The notes beneath the pieces are model-generated. The model did no database searches, was not told where the DNA came from, and saw only the letters and a list, made by a program, of their open reading frames with translations. The position numbers were made by a program, and so were the translations under genes. Below are positions 7,302 through 15,292 of a stretch of 49,115 nucleotides of DNA, in pieces (the first letter of the stretch is position 1; each line of letters starts with the position of its first letter). This DNA comes from DASSKO01 sp035690425 (GTDB taxonomy: Bacteria > Actinomycetota > Actinomycetes > Propionibacteriales > Nocardioidaceae), in assembly GCA_035690425.1 (NCBI GenBank), contig DASSKO010000160.1, forward strand, positions 1 to 49,115, given 5' to 3'.

Positions 7302-8216
7302 TCACGGCCGGTGGCTGATCGCCCAGAAGAAGTCGCCGAGGCCCCCGACGGCCGTGAGCTCGGCGGCCGCTGACGCCCTGCTCAGCTCCCGCACATAGCC
7401 GGCCGGGTCCGTGCCCGCCAGCGAGCGGGCCGGTCGAGCGCCGCTGATCCCGAGGCAGTGCAGCATGTCTCGCTGGGTCAGCAGCCGGTCGGCGTGCAGG
7501 GAGTCCATCGCCACGTGTGCGGTGATGTCGCGGCTGCCATCGGCGAGTACGTCGACCTCGCGCCCGCCCCGATAGGAGCGGAGCGAGCCGAACGGCGGGC
7601 GGCTCTGAAGCGCGTGACCGTAGTCGATCGCGACGGCCATCCCTCCGGACAGTCGGCCGACCACGTCGCCCCAGGCCTCGTCGCGCGTCACGCCGATTTC
7701 GGCACGGGTGCCGGGCTCGCGCAGCGGCCACCACGTATGCAGCCATGCGTCGTCGACATCGGCGCCCAGCCGCTCCTCACCCGTCGACGGGTCGACGTGC
7801 ACGACGCGTACGGCGCCGTCCTCGTCGGCCTCCACCACGTCGCAGGGAAGGTTGTCCAGCCACTCGTTGGCGATGACGAGTCCGTGCAGTCGCGCGGGCA
7901 TTTCGGCGTACCAGGTGATGGCGGGAGGCAGCTCGGCCGGGCGACTCGCGACCTCGATGCCGACCAGCTCCAGGGCAGGGTCGAGCACGTGCACGTGCGT
8001 GAGCAACTCGCCGGCCCCGGCACCGATGTCCACGATCGTGTCGAGGTCATGGCGCCGCGCCAGCGCCACGATGGCCTCGGCGAACAGCGGCGAGGCGTGC
8101 ACCGACGTGCGGAAGTGGTCGATCGGACGGTTGTGCACAAAGAAACCGTCCGGACCGTAGAGCGCGTCCTGCCACGCCTGACGCCAGGTCGGCAGCGGCT
8201 GTGTCCGTTCGGCCAT
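7302..8216 (-). CDS. MidA/NDUFAF7-type SAM-dependent methyltransferase (COG1565)
   Basis: 304 residues. The N-terminal GFFVHNRPIDHFRTSVHASP matches the substrate-side region of this family; TIVDIGAGAGELLTHV is motif I of a class I methyltransferase that binds SAM. VIANEWLDNLPCDVVE replaces the NEFFDALP block typical of MidA proteins, and GMAVAIDYGH with the later ITAHVAMDSL follow the expected order. In mitochondria NDUFAF7 dimethylates an Arg of NDUFS2, the NuoD homologue, during complex I assembly. Bacterial members are mostly untested. It is the next methyltransferase after the orphan nuoD on the same strand, separated by accessory genes. It diverges from the TylF-type gene on its right. 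Confidence is high for the family and moderate for the target. Confidence 0.85.
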   Translation of the reverse strand: MAERTQPLPTWRQAWQDALYGPDGFFVHNRPIDHFRTSVHASPLFAEAIVALARRHDLDTIVDIGAGAGELLTHVHVLDPALELVGIEVASRPAELPPAITWYAEMPARLHGLVIANEWLDNLPCDVVEADEDGAVRVVHVDPSTGEERLGADVDDAWLHTWWPLREPGTRAEIGVTRDEAWGDVVGRLSGGMAVAIDYGHALQSRPPFGSLRSYRGGREVDVLADGSRDITAHVAMDSLHADRLLTQRDMLHCLGISGARPARSLAGTDPAGYVRELSRASAAAELTAVGGLGDFFWAISHRP

Positions 8217-8299
8217 GCCCGCAGACTATTCGGGTTGCTCAGCCGGCACGGACCGCCTGGAGGTGCACTCGAGCGTTCCTCGCGGGTTACGGTCGGTGT

Positions 8300-9154
8300 G
8301 TGTGGAAACTACGGGTCAACGAAACCATCGCACGCGTCACTGGCTTTGAGCTGAGACGCGTCCAACCACGGCCGGCGCAGCCCTCCGTGGAGCCGGCCGC
8401 CCCGGCCCCGGCGCCACCGCGGCCGGCGCCCCGGCCGCGCGCCAACGCGGCGGATCGCCCGGGGCGGGGTCTGCCGGGGCACTACGACAATGACGCGAAG
8501 CAACTGATTCGCACCGTGAAGCCGCGGACCATGACCTCGCACGAGAAGCTCTTCGGCCTCATCCTCGCGACCCGTTACATCGCTGCCCATCGAATTCCCG
8601 GCGACATCGTGGAGTGTGGAGTCTGGCGCGGCGGCAGCATGCAGGCCGTCGCATTGACCCTGCTCGCGGCCGGCGTCTCCGACCGTGACCTGCACCTGTT
8701 CGACACCTTCGAGGGCATGTCGGCTCCCACCGAGAAGGACCGCCGCCGCTGGGGCCAGGGCGAGTCGGCGGCAGAGCTGCTGGCAGCATCCGACCGCGAT
8801 GCCAAGATCTGGGCGTTCGCACCGTTCGACGACGTACGCGCCGCGATGGACGAGACCGAATACCCAGCGGAGCGCATTCACTATCACCAGGGGCTCGTCG
8901 AGGAGACCGTGCCCGAGCTGGCGCCGGAGCGCATCAGCCTGCTGCGGCTCGACACCGACTGGTATGAGTCGACGCGGCACGAGCTCGAGCACCTCTACGA
9001 CCGGCTGGTGCCCGGTGGGGTCTTGATCATCGACGACTACGGCGGCTGGGAGGGGTCCCGGCTGGCTACCGAGGAGTTCTTGGCGAAGACCGGCGCGCCG
9101 CTGTTGCTGTTGCCGCTGAAGACCGGGCGGATCGCGGTCAAGCCGGGGCCCTGA
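8300..9154 (+). CDS. TylF/MycF-type O-methyltransferase
   Basis: 284 residues from GTG 8300, chosen because the encoded WKLRVNETIARVTGFEL looks like the natural N-terminus; the open frame upstream has no family character. A Pro/Ala-rich linker (about residues 25-55) precedes the catalytic domain. Motifs: IPGDIVECGVWRGGSMQAVA (SAM loop), LHLFDTFEGMSAPTEKD, ISLLRLDTDWYESTRHELEH and GGVLIIDDYGGWEG, with the Asp residues that bind Mg2+ in macrocin O-methyltransferases. The family methylates sugar hydroxyls, often on rhamnose-like residues of natural products or surface polysaccharides. With sulfotransferases and a GT2 nearby it may decorate the same glycan. No ribosome site is obvious. Confidence 0.85.
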   Translation: MWKLRVNETIARVTGFELRRVQPRPAQPSVEPAAPAPAPPRPAPRPRANAADRPGRGLPGHYDNDAKQLIRTVKPRTMTSHEKLFGLILATRYIAAHRIPGDIVECGVWRGGSMQAVALTLLAAGVSDRDLHLFDTFEGMSAPTEKDRRRWGQGESAAELLAASDRDAKIWAFAPFDDVRAAMDETEYPAERIHYHQGLVEETVPELAPERISLLRLDTDWYESTRHELEHLYDRLVPGGVLIIDDYGGWEGSRLATEEFLAKTGAPLLLLPLKTGRIAVKPGP

Positions 9155-9278
9155 CAGTCCGGCGGCCGGCAGTCGGGCGGCGTACGCGGGGCAAAAGTGC
9201 GATGTCGGCGCGAGGGCGGGTGGGCGGCTACCCTGGGGCGACCCGCATCGAGGGACAGGCGCACGGGAAGGGCTGCAG

Positions 9279-10028
9279 ATGTCGGTGCCACACGTCGCCG
9301 TCTCGGCGCTGACCCACCAGGGCGTGCTCCGCGACCACAACGAGGACAGCGTGGTCATGGGGCCGTGGACGGCGTGCGCGAGCGTCACCGACACCCCGGC
9401 GACCCTGTTCTTCCCGATCGCCGCGCCGCTGCTGGTGGCGGTTGCCGATGGGGTGGGCGGCCACCCCGCCGGGGATGTCGCGAGCGGCATGGTCGCGCAG
9501 GAGCTGAGCCGCGCCGGCCGCACGCTCACTGACGAGGCGTCGGTGCGCGCTGCCCTGGATGCGTGCAACCAGTCGGTCTACGACGCTGGCATGCGCGACG
9601 CCGAGCGCACCGGGATGGGGACCACCATTGCCGGGATCGTCGTCGACGAGACAACCGTCCGTGTCTTCAACGTCGGAGACAGCCGCGTCTACGCCGTCGA
9701 CGAGCACGGCCTGGAGCGCCTCAGCACCGACGACAACCCGCCGCTGACGCCGGGTCAGACGCACACGTCGGTGCTGACGCAGATGCTCGGCGGGTACGCC
9801 GGCGACCGGCGGATCAACAGCCACGTATCGAGCCGGCAACGAGCGGACAACTGCCGCTACCTGGTCTGCACCGACGGCCTGAGCGACGTCGTCAGCGACG
9901 ACGCGATCGCCTCGGTGATGGCACGGGGCCGCGGCGCCGAGGCCGCCTACGAGCTCTGGCGGATGGCCATGGAGGCCGGCGGACCGGACAACATCACCAT
10001 CGCCGTGGTGAAGCCGGCGGAGGCGTGA
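9279..10028 (+). CDS. PP2C-family Ser/Thr protein phosphatase
   Basis: 249 residues from an ATG preceded by GGAAGGG. The metal-binding and catalytic motifs of PP2C phosphatases are all visible: RDHNED at residues 19-24, VADGVGGHPAGDVAS near 65-79, GMGTT, FNVGDSRVY, CTDGLSDVV and GGPDNITIAVV. The protein is soluble and contains no membrane anchor, unlike the PstP phosphatase of the division cluster. It probably removes phosphates placed by Ser/Thr kinases of the PknB family; no kinase is encoded in this window. It is a single gene followed by a 176-base intergenic stretch with a TAGGCT -10-like box near 10130. Confidence 0.93.
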   Translation: MSVPHVAVSALTHQGVLRDHNEDSVVMGPWTACASVTDTPATLFFPIAAPLLVAVADGVGGHPAGDVASGMVAQELSRAGRTLTDEASVRAALDACNQSVYDAGMRDAERTGMGTTIAGIVVDETTVRVFNVGDSRVYAVDEHGLERLSTDDNPPLTPGQTHTSVLTQMLGGYAGDRRINSHVSSRQRADNCRYLVCTDGLSDVVSDDAIASVMARGRGAEAAYELWRMAMEAGGPDNITIAVVKPAEA

Positions 10029-10204
10029 GCGGCTCGGGGGCGCGGCAAAGAGCAGTGCGGCGGGCAGGCGAGCCGGTGATGTGGACGGGGCCGCGGGAAG
10101 CCCGAGTGTCGCCCACGCGTTGTTGCCTCTAGGCTGATGCGCGCACTCAGCCACGCACACCGTCTGGTACCCCGCACCGGGGACTGAAACGTTAGGCAAG
10201 GCAC

Positions 10205-11083
10205 ATGGCCCACATCGGGGTAATCGGCGCCGGTCGAGTCGGCGCAGTTCTGGCCGCGGCACTGCGCGCGGCCGGTCACACCATCGCCGCCGTCGGCGGC
10301 GAGTCGGACGCTTCGCGCACCAGGATCGAGACCCTGCTGCCCGGTGTGCGGGTCGACAAGCCGTCGGCCGTCGCCCGTGCCGGTGACGTGCTGCTGCTGA
10401 CTGTGCCCGACGACGCGCTCGGCAATGTCGTTGCGATGCTTTCGGCCTCCGGAGCGGTCCAGCCCGGCCAGCACGTCGTGCACACCAGCGGTCGCCACGG
10501 TGCCGACGTACTCGCCCCCGCCGCCGACATCGGAGCGCACGTCGCGGCCATGCATCCGGCGATGACGTTCGCGGGCACCGACCGGGACCTCGAGCACCTG
10601 CCCGGCACCGTCTTCGGCTGCACCGCCGCGGAGGCTGCTCGTCCGGTCGTCGAGTCGCTGGTGGCCGACCTCGGTGGCCGGGTCAACTGGATCGAGGAGA
10701 GCCAGCGGGTGCTCTATCACCTCGCACTCGCCCACGGCGCCAACCATCTGGTCACGCTGGTCAGCCAGGCGGCCGACCTGCTGCGTGCCTCCGGAGCGAT
10801 CGACCCGGCGACCACACTTCGCCCGCTGCTGCAGGCCGCGCTCGACAACAGCCTCGAGTACGGCGATGCCGCGCTGACGGGGCCGATCGTGCGCGGCGAC
10901 GTCGATACCGTGCGCAGGCACCTGTCGGCGCTGCTCGACTCCGCGCCGGAGACGCTGGATTCCTACGCGACGATGGGCCGGGCCACCGCGGCGCACGCCG
11001 TGCTCGACGGTCGCCTGCACCCGGCCCGCGCGGCCGAGATCACCGGCCTGCTCGACGACGCCTTGCTCTGGACCGGCTCGTGA
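10205..11083 (+). CDS. Rossmann-fold/DUF2520 protein upstream of panC
   Basis: 292 residues. The N-terminus IGVIGAGRVGAVLAAALRAAGH is an NADP-binding Rossmann fold of the F420/NADP oxidoreductase type. The remainder is DUF2520: VVHTSGRHGADVLAP, AMHPAMTFAGTDRDLEHLPGT and the helical LYHLALAHGANHLVTLVSQA, an arrangement reminiscent of 6-phosphogluconate and ketopantoate dehydrogenase C-domains. AGGCAAGG stands before the ATG. It overlaps panC by four bases (GTGA), so the two are translated together. The same pair occurs in M. tuberculosis (Rv3603c-panC). Its place suggests a reductase step in pantothenate supply, perhaps an alternative ketopantoate reductase; this is inference and no assay supports it that I know of. 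Confidence 0.88.
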   Translation: MAHIGVIGAGRVGAVLAAALRAAGHTIAAVGGESDASRTRIETLLPGVRVDKPSAVARAGDVLLLTVPDDALGNVVAMLSASGAVQPGQHVVHTSGRHGADVLAPAADIGAHVAAMHPAMTFAGTDRDLEHLPGTVFGCTAAEAARPVVESLVADLGGRVNWIEESQRVLYHLALAHGANHLVTLVSQAADLLRASGAIDPATTLRPLLQAALDNSLEYGDAALTGPIVRGDVDTVRRHLSALLDSAPETLDSYATMGRATAAHAVLDGRLHPARAAEITGLLDDALLWTGS

Positions 11084-11970
11084 CGCCGACGCTGGTCCAC
11101 ACCCGGGGCCAGCTCGACGCGGCGCTGGGGTCCGCGCGCGATGCGGGCGGCCGCTTCGGCGCGGGCGTCTCCGGCGACGGGCGCGTCGTGTTGGTGCCGA
11201 CGATGGGTGCGTTGCACGAGGGCCACGCCGCGCTGATCCGCAGCGCCCGCGAGCTCGGGTCGCGGGTCGTGGTGTGGATCTTCGTCAACCCCACCCAGTT
11301 CGCGCCGGGGGAGGACTTCGAGCGCTATCCGCGCACCCTCGACGACGACCTCGTCGTGTGTGCGGACGCCGGGGCAGACGCGGTGTTCGCGCCGTCGGTG
11401 GAGGAGGTCTACCCCGACGGCGACCCCCGCGTGTATGTCGACTCCGCCACGCTCGGCGCGGAGTTGGAGGGGGCCGTGCGGCCGGGCCACTTCCGCGGTG
11501 TGCTCACCGTGGTCGCCAAGATGCTCGCGCTGGTGCGGCCCGACGCCGCGGTGTTCGGCGAGAAGGACTACCAGCAGCTGGTGCTGATCCGCCGAATGGT
11601 CCTCGACCTGTGCCTGCCGGTGGAGGTCCACGGCCATCCGACCGTGCGGGAGAGCGACGGCCTGGCGCTGTCGTCCCGCAACCGCTACCTGTCCCCGGAG
11701 GACCGGCAGACAGCTCTCGCGCTGTCTCGATCGCTGCGTGCCGGGCGGGATGCGGCGGCGGCGGGGCAGACCGCCGTACTCGCCGCCGCGCACGCCGTGC
11801 TCGACGAGACGCCGCACCTTGCGCTGGACTACCTGGCGCTGCGTTCGCCGGACCTCGGGCCCGCGCCGGAGACCGGAGCGGCGCGGTTGCTGGTCGCCGC
11901 ACGGCTGGAGACGGCCCGCCTGATCGACAACGTGCCCCTGACGCTGGGCGACCCGCCGGACCGGTCATGA
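11080..11970 (+). CDS. panC: Pantothenate synthetase
   Basis: 296 residues from a GTG that overlaps the stop of the DUF2520 gene. PanC joins pantoate and beta-alanine with ATP, giving pantothenate, AMP and pyrophosphate. Visible signatures: the nucleotidyltransferase HxGH variant in VPTMGALHEGHAALI, FVNPTQFAPGEDFERYPR, RPGHFRGVLTVVAKM, PDAAVFGEKDYQQL and the KMSK-like SSRNRYLSPE. All residues known to contact pantoate and ATP in the family are present by position. It ends inside the start of coaX (ATGA overlap). In many actinobacteria panD lies between panC and coaX; here it does not, so beta-alanine must come from a gene elsewhere. Confidence 0.97.
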   Translation: MTPTLVHTRGQLDAALGSARDAGGRFGAGVSGDGRVVLVPTMGALHEGHAALIRSARELGSRVVVWIFVNPTQFAPGEDFERYPRTLDDDLVVCADAGADAVFAPSVEEVYPDGDPRVYVDSATLGAELEGAVRPGHFRGVLTVVAKMLALVRPDAAVFGEKDYQQLVLIRRMVLDLCLPVEVHGHPTVRESDGLALSSRNRYLSPEDRQTALALSRSLRAGRDAAAAGQTAVLAAAHAVLDETPHLALDYLALRSPDLGPAPETGAARLLVAARLETARLIDNVPLTLGDPPDRS

Positions 11971-12737
11971 CGTTGCTGTGCGTCGACGTCGGCAACAGCC
12001 AGACGGTGCTGGGCCTTTTCGCCGGCGAGGAGATCACTCACCACTGGCGCGTCGGCACCGACGGCCGGCGTACGGCGGACGAGTGGGCGGTGGTGTTCTC
12101 CGGCCTGCTCGGTGACCTGGTCTCCGGCATTGAGGGGATCGCGCTGTGCTCGACCGTGCCGGTGGTGCTGCACGAGATGCGGGAGATGCTGGCCCGGCAC
12201 TACCACTCGGTGCGCAGCACGGTCGTCGAGCCCGGCGTGCGCACCGGCGTACGCGTGCTGATGGACAACCCGCGCGAGGTCGGCACCGACCGGATCTGCA
12301 ACGCGCTGGCGGCGTCCCGGCTGCACCCGGGGCCCAGCATCGTCGTCGACCTGGGCACCGCCACCACCTTCGACGTGGTCAGCGCCCGCGGCGAGTACGT
12401 CGGGGGAGCGATCGCGCCCGGGATCGAGATCTCGCTGGATGCGCTCGGCGAGCGGGGAGCCCAGCTGCGGCGGGTGGAGCTGTTGCGCCCGCGAGCGATC
12501 GTCGCCAAGAACACCGTGGAGGCGTTGCAGGCCGGGGCCGTGTACGGGTTCGCCGCGCAGATCGACGGGCTGGTGGCGCGGATGGTCGAGGAACTGGGCT
12601 GGTCCAGCGCGGACGTCAACGTCATCGTGACCGGCGGGCTGGCGCCGTTCGCGCTGGAGGAGTGCCGCACGCCGCTGGTGCACGAGCCGTGGCTGACGCT
12701 GATCGGGCTGCGGCTGGCCTACCAGCGCAACCTCTAG
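11967..12737 (+). CDS. coaX: Type III pantothenate kinase
   Basis: 256 residues from the ATG at 11967 that overlaps the panC stop. CoaX phosphorylates pantothenate with ATP in the first committed step of CoA synthesis and depends on a monovalent cation. Motifs in order: LCVDVGNSQTVLGLF (phosphate loop), EVGTDRICNALAA, IVVDLGTATTFDVVSARGEYVGGAIAPG and VIVTGGLAPF. The open frame extends upstream through panC, but that part is panC in another frame. It is the third gene of a translationally coupled DUF2520-panC-coaX operon. After the stop comes a GC-rich stretch with nested inverted repeats that may end the transcript. Confidence 0.97.
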   Translation: MTLLCVDVGNSQTVLGLFAGEEITHHWRVGTDGRRTADEWAVVFSGLLGDLVSGIEGIALCSTVPVVLHEMREMLARHYHSVRSTVVEPGVRTGVRVLMDNPREVGTDRICNALAASRLHPGPSIVVDLGTATTFDVVSARGEYVGGAIAPGIEISLDALGERGAQLRRVELLRPRAIVAKNTVEALQAGAVYGFAAQIDGLVARMVEELGWSSADVNVIVTGGLAPFALEECRTPLVHEPWLTLIGLRLAYQRNL

Positions 12738-12772
12738 GGTCCGCCCGCCCCCTCACCCCCCGCGCCGCGCCC

Positions 12773-12864
12773 CGTACGTCCTCTACTGTTCCGTGGAAGA
12801 CGTACGCCGAAGGCGCCGAATCGCGTACGCCTTTCACGGAACAGTGAAAGACGTCCGCCGAAGG
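12773..12864. repeat. Nested inverted and direct repeats after coaX
   Basis: Arms at 12785-12807 and 12823-12845 are 23 bases long and inverted with two mismatches, around a 15-base loop that itself contains GGCGCC. A shorter exact inverted pair (CGTACGTC at 12773-12780, GACGTACG at 12799-12806) competes for the left arm. Part of the left arm, from GTGGAAGACGTACG onward, is repeated directly at 12844-12864 with a few changes, ending in CCGCCGAAGGCGG. The element lies between coaX and the SDR gene. It could be a terminator or an intergenic palindromic repeat; there is no U-tract. Confidence 0.6.
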
Positions 12865-12913
12865 CGGCGGCACGGACCGCGGGCGACCGCAAGGCGGTAT
12901 AGCCTCGGCGGCC

Positions 12914-13723
12914 ATGGACGAACACACTCGACGCGGGGTCCTGGTTACGGGCGCATCACGAGGACTCGGGGCCACCGTGGCACGGATGTTCGCGGAGCGG
13001 TGTGGCGATCGGGTCGCGGTGCACTGCCGTGGCGGCCGGGCGGAGGCCGAGGCGGTGCGCGACTCCCTGCCCGGTGACGGACATCTGGTGGTGCAAGGCG
13101 ACCTCGCCGACGCCGAGCAGGTACGCCGTTTCGTCGCTGCGGCGATCGAGGGCCTCGGCCGCATCGACGTGCTCGTCAACAACGCCGCGCTGTTCGCCGA
13201 CGACCCGGCCACCGAGGGACGGCGGCTCAACCTCGACGTCGCCACCTCCTCCTACACCGAGTGGGTCGACGGTTGGCGGCGCACCACCGACGTCAACCTG
13301 CTCGGCACGGCGAACGTGACCTACCAGGTGGCGCGGCAGATGATCGACACTCCGCCGCCGACCGGCGTACCCCGCGGGCGCGTGGTCACCGTCGGGTCGC
13401 GCGGCGCATACCGCGGTGAGCCCGAGGTGCCCGCGTACGGCGCGAGCAAGGCCGCCGTGCATGCGATGACCCAGTCGCTGGCGGTGGCACTGGCGCCGCA
13501 CGGGATCGGTTGCGTGGGCATCGCGCCCGGCTTCATCGCGACCGACATGACCGCCGAGCTGTTGGCGGGCCCGGCCGGTGACTCCCTGCGCTCGCAGAGC
13601 CCGTTCGGCCGGGTGGCGCATACCGACGAGGTCGCCGCCGCGATCATGTCGCTGGCCGAGCCGGAGGCGGAGTGGGCTGCCGGGGCGATCGTCGATCTCA
13701 ACGGCGCGTCCTACCTGCACTGA
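12914..13723 (+). CDS. Short-chain dehydrogenase/reductase
   Basis: 269 residues. VLVTGASRGLGATVARMF is the SDR cofactor loop, and the Arg in the preceding loop and in HCRGGR points to NADPH. DVLVNNAALFADDP is the NNAG variant, VVTVGSRGAYRG holds the catalytic Ser, and VPAYGASKAAVHAM is the YxxxK catalytic pair. GIAPGFIATDM is the substrate loop. All four catalytic residues are present, so it is a working classical SDR. The substrate is not predictable from the sequence. It sits between coaX and lysS, in the place where M. tuberculosis has a short hypothetical gene. Confidence 0.9.
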   Translation: MDEHTRRGVLVTGASRGLGATVARMFAERCGDRVAVHCRGGRAEAEAVRDSLPGDGHLVVQGDLADAEQVRRFVAAAIEGLGRIDVLVNNAALFADDPATEGRRLNLDVATSSYTEWVDGWRRTTDVNLLGTANVTYQVARQMIDTPPPTGVPRGRVVTVGSRGAYRGEPEVPAYGASKAAVHAMTQSLAVALAPHGIGCVGIAPGFIATDMTAELLAGPAGDSLRSQSPFGRVAHTDEVAAAIMSLAEPEAEWAAGAIVDLNGASYLH

Positions 13724-13786
13724 CAGCGCTTCGTGGCGGGGCAGCCCGTCCGGCCGGATCGTGGGGCGGCCGTAGGCTAGACCACC

Positions 13787-15292
13787 ATGAGCGAGCCCCC
13801 CGACGTGACCGCGCCAGACGACCTGCCCGAGCAGATGCGGGTACGCCGGGAGAAGCGGGAGCGGATGCTGGCAGCGGGCACCGAGCCCTACCCGGTCAGC
13901 GTCGAGCGCACCCACACCCTGCGGCAGCTCCGGGAGTCCTACGACGACGCGGGGCTGGAGCCGGACACCCACACGGGCGAGCAGGTGGCAGTGACCGGCC
14001 GGGTGATCTTCTCCCGGAACACCGGCAAGCTGTGCTTCGCCCGGCTGCGCGAGGGGGACGGCACCGAGCTGCAGGCGATGCTGTCTCTGGCCGGCGTCGG
14101 CGCCGAGTCGCTGGCCGACTACAAGGCGCTGGTCGACATCGGCGACCTGCTCGCGGTCCAGGGCGAGGTGATCACCAGCCGCCGTGGCGAGCTGTCGGTG
14201 CAGGTGACGTCGTGGCAGCTGGCCGCCAAGGCGCTGCGCCCGCTGCCCAACGAGCACCGGCCGCTGTCCGATGAGGCCCGGGTGCGGCTGCGTTATGTCG
14301 ACATGATCGTGCGCCCGCAGGCGCGCGAGATCGTGCGGGTCAAGGCGGCCGTGCTGAAGTCACTGCGCGCCACCCTCGACGCCCGGCAGTTCGTCGAGGT
14401 GGAGACACCGGTGCTGCAGCTCACCAACGGCGGTGCCGCGGCGCGGCCGTTTCGCACGCACCTCAACGCGTTCGACCAGCCGATGCTGCTGCGGATCGCG
14501 CTCGAGCTCGACTTGAAGAAGGCGATGATCGGCGGCGTCGACCGGGTCTACGAGATCGGCCGCACCTTCCGCAACGAGGGTCTGGACTCTACCCACGCGG
14601 CCGAGTTCTCCATGCTGGAGGCCTACGAGGCGTACGGCGACCAGCGCTCGATGATGGAGCTGACCCGGGCGCTCGTGCTCGACGCCGCGCGCGCCGTGGG
14701 CCGCACCGTGGTGCCGGCCCGCGACGGCACCGAGATCGACCTGGAGGCCCCCTGGCGCGAGGCCGCGATTCTCGACCTGGTGTCGGACGCGGTCGGCGAG
14801 CGGGTCGAGGTCGACACTGGCGCGCCCGCGCTGCGCAAGCTCGCCGAGCAGCACAATGTCGAGTTGCAGCCCGACTGGGGGCCGGCCGAGATCGTGGTCG
14901 AGCTGTTCGAGCAGCTGGTCGAAGACAGCTTGGTGCAGCCGACGTTCGTGCTGGACTATCCGGCCGCGGTGAAACCGCTGGCGAAGTCGCACCGGTCCAA
15001 GCCTGGCCTCAACGAGGCCTGGGACCTGATCATCAACGGCGTCGAGCTCGCTCCGGCGTACTCCGAGCTCAACGACCCGGTGGTTCAGCGCGATCGGCTC
15101 GTCGAGCAGTCGATGCTGGCGGCTGCGGGGGACCCGGAGGCGATGGAGCTCGACGAGCAGTTCCTGCGCGCAATGGAGTTCGGAATGCCGCCGGCGGGTG
15201 GGATGGGCATGGGCGTCGACCGGCTGGTGATGTTGCTCACCGGCGTCGGAATCAGGGAGTCGATCCTCTTTCCGCTGTTGCGGCCGGAATGA
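13787..15292 (+). CDS. lysS: Lysyl-tRNA synthetase, class II
   Basis: 501 residues. The OB-fold tRNA-binding domain spans about 60-155 (VAVTGRVIFSRNTGKLCFARL), followed by the class II catalytic core: motif 1 around RYVDMIVRPQAREIVR, motif 2 in VYEIGRTFRNEGLDSTHAAEF and motif 3 in GMGMGVDRLVMLLTG. The enzyme charges tRNA-Lys. Several usually conserved positions differ: the HNPEF (or HSPEF) block is HAAEF, RIAPELYLK is RIALELDLK and the lysine-pocket N-G-F/T-G-Y-S-E-L is APAYSELN. The Glu residues of the pocket are kept. The gene lies directly upstream of lsr2, matching M. tuberculosis order. It could be the only LysRS or a diverged second copy, as Streptomyces has. Confidence 0.92.
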   Translation: MSEPPDVTAPDDLPEQMRVRREKRERMLAAGTEPYPVSVERTHTLRQLRESYDDAGLEPDTHTGEQVAVTGRVIFSRNTGKLCFARLREGDGTELQAMLSLAGVGAESLADYKALVDIGDLLAVQGEVITSRRGELSVQVTSWQLAAKALRPLPNEHRPLSDEARVRLRYVDMIVRPQAREIVRVKAAVLKSLRATLDARQFVEVETPVLQLTNGGAAARPFRTHLNAFDQPMLLRIALELDLKKAMIGGVDRVYEIGRTFRNEGLDSTHAAEFSMLEAYEAYGDQRSMMELTRALVLDAARAVGRTVVPARDGTEIDLEAPWREAAILDLVSDAVGERVEVDTGAPALRKLAEQHNVELQPDWGPAEIVVELFEQLVEDSLVQPTFVLDYPAAVKPLAKSHRSKPGLNEAWDLIINGVELAPAYSELNDPVVQRDRLVEQSMLAAAGDPEAMELDEQFLRAMEFGMPPAGGMGMGVDRLVMLLTGVGIRESILFPLLRPE

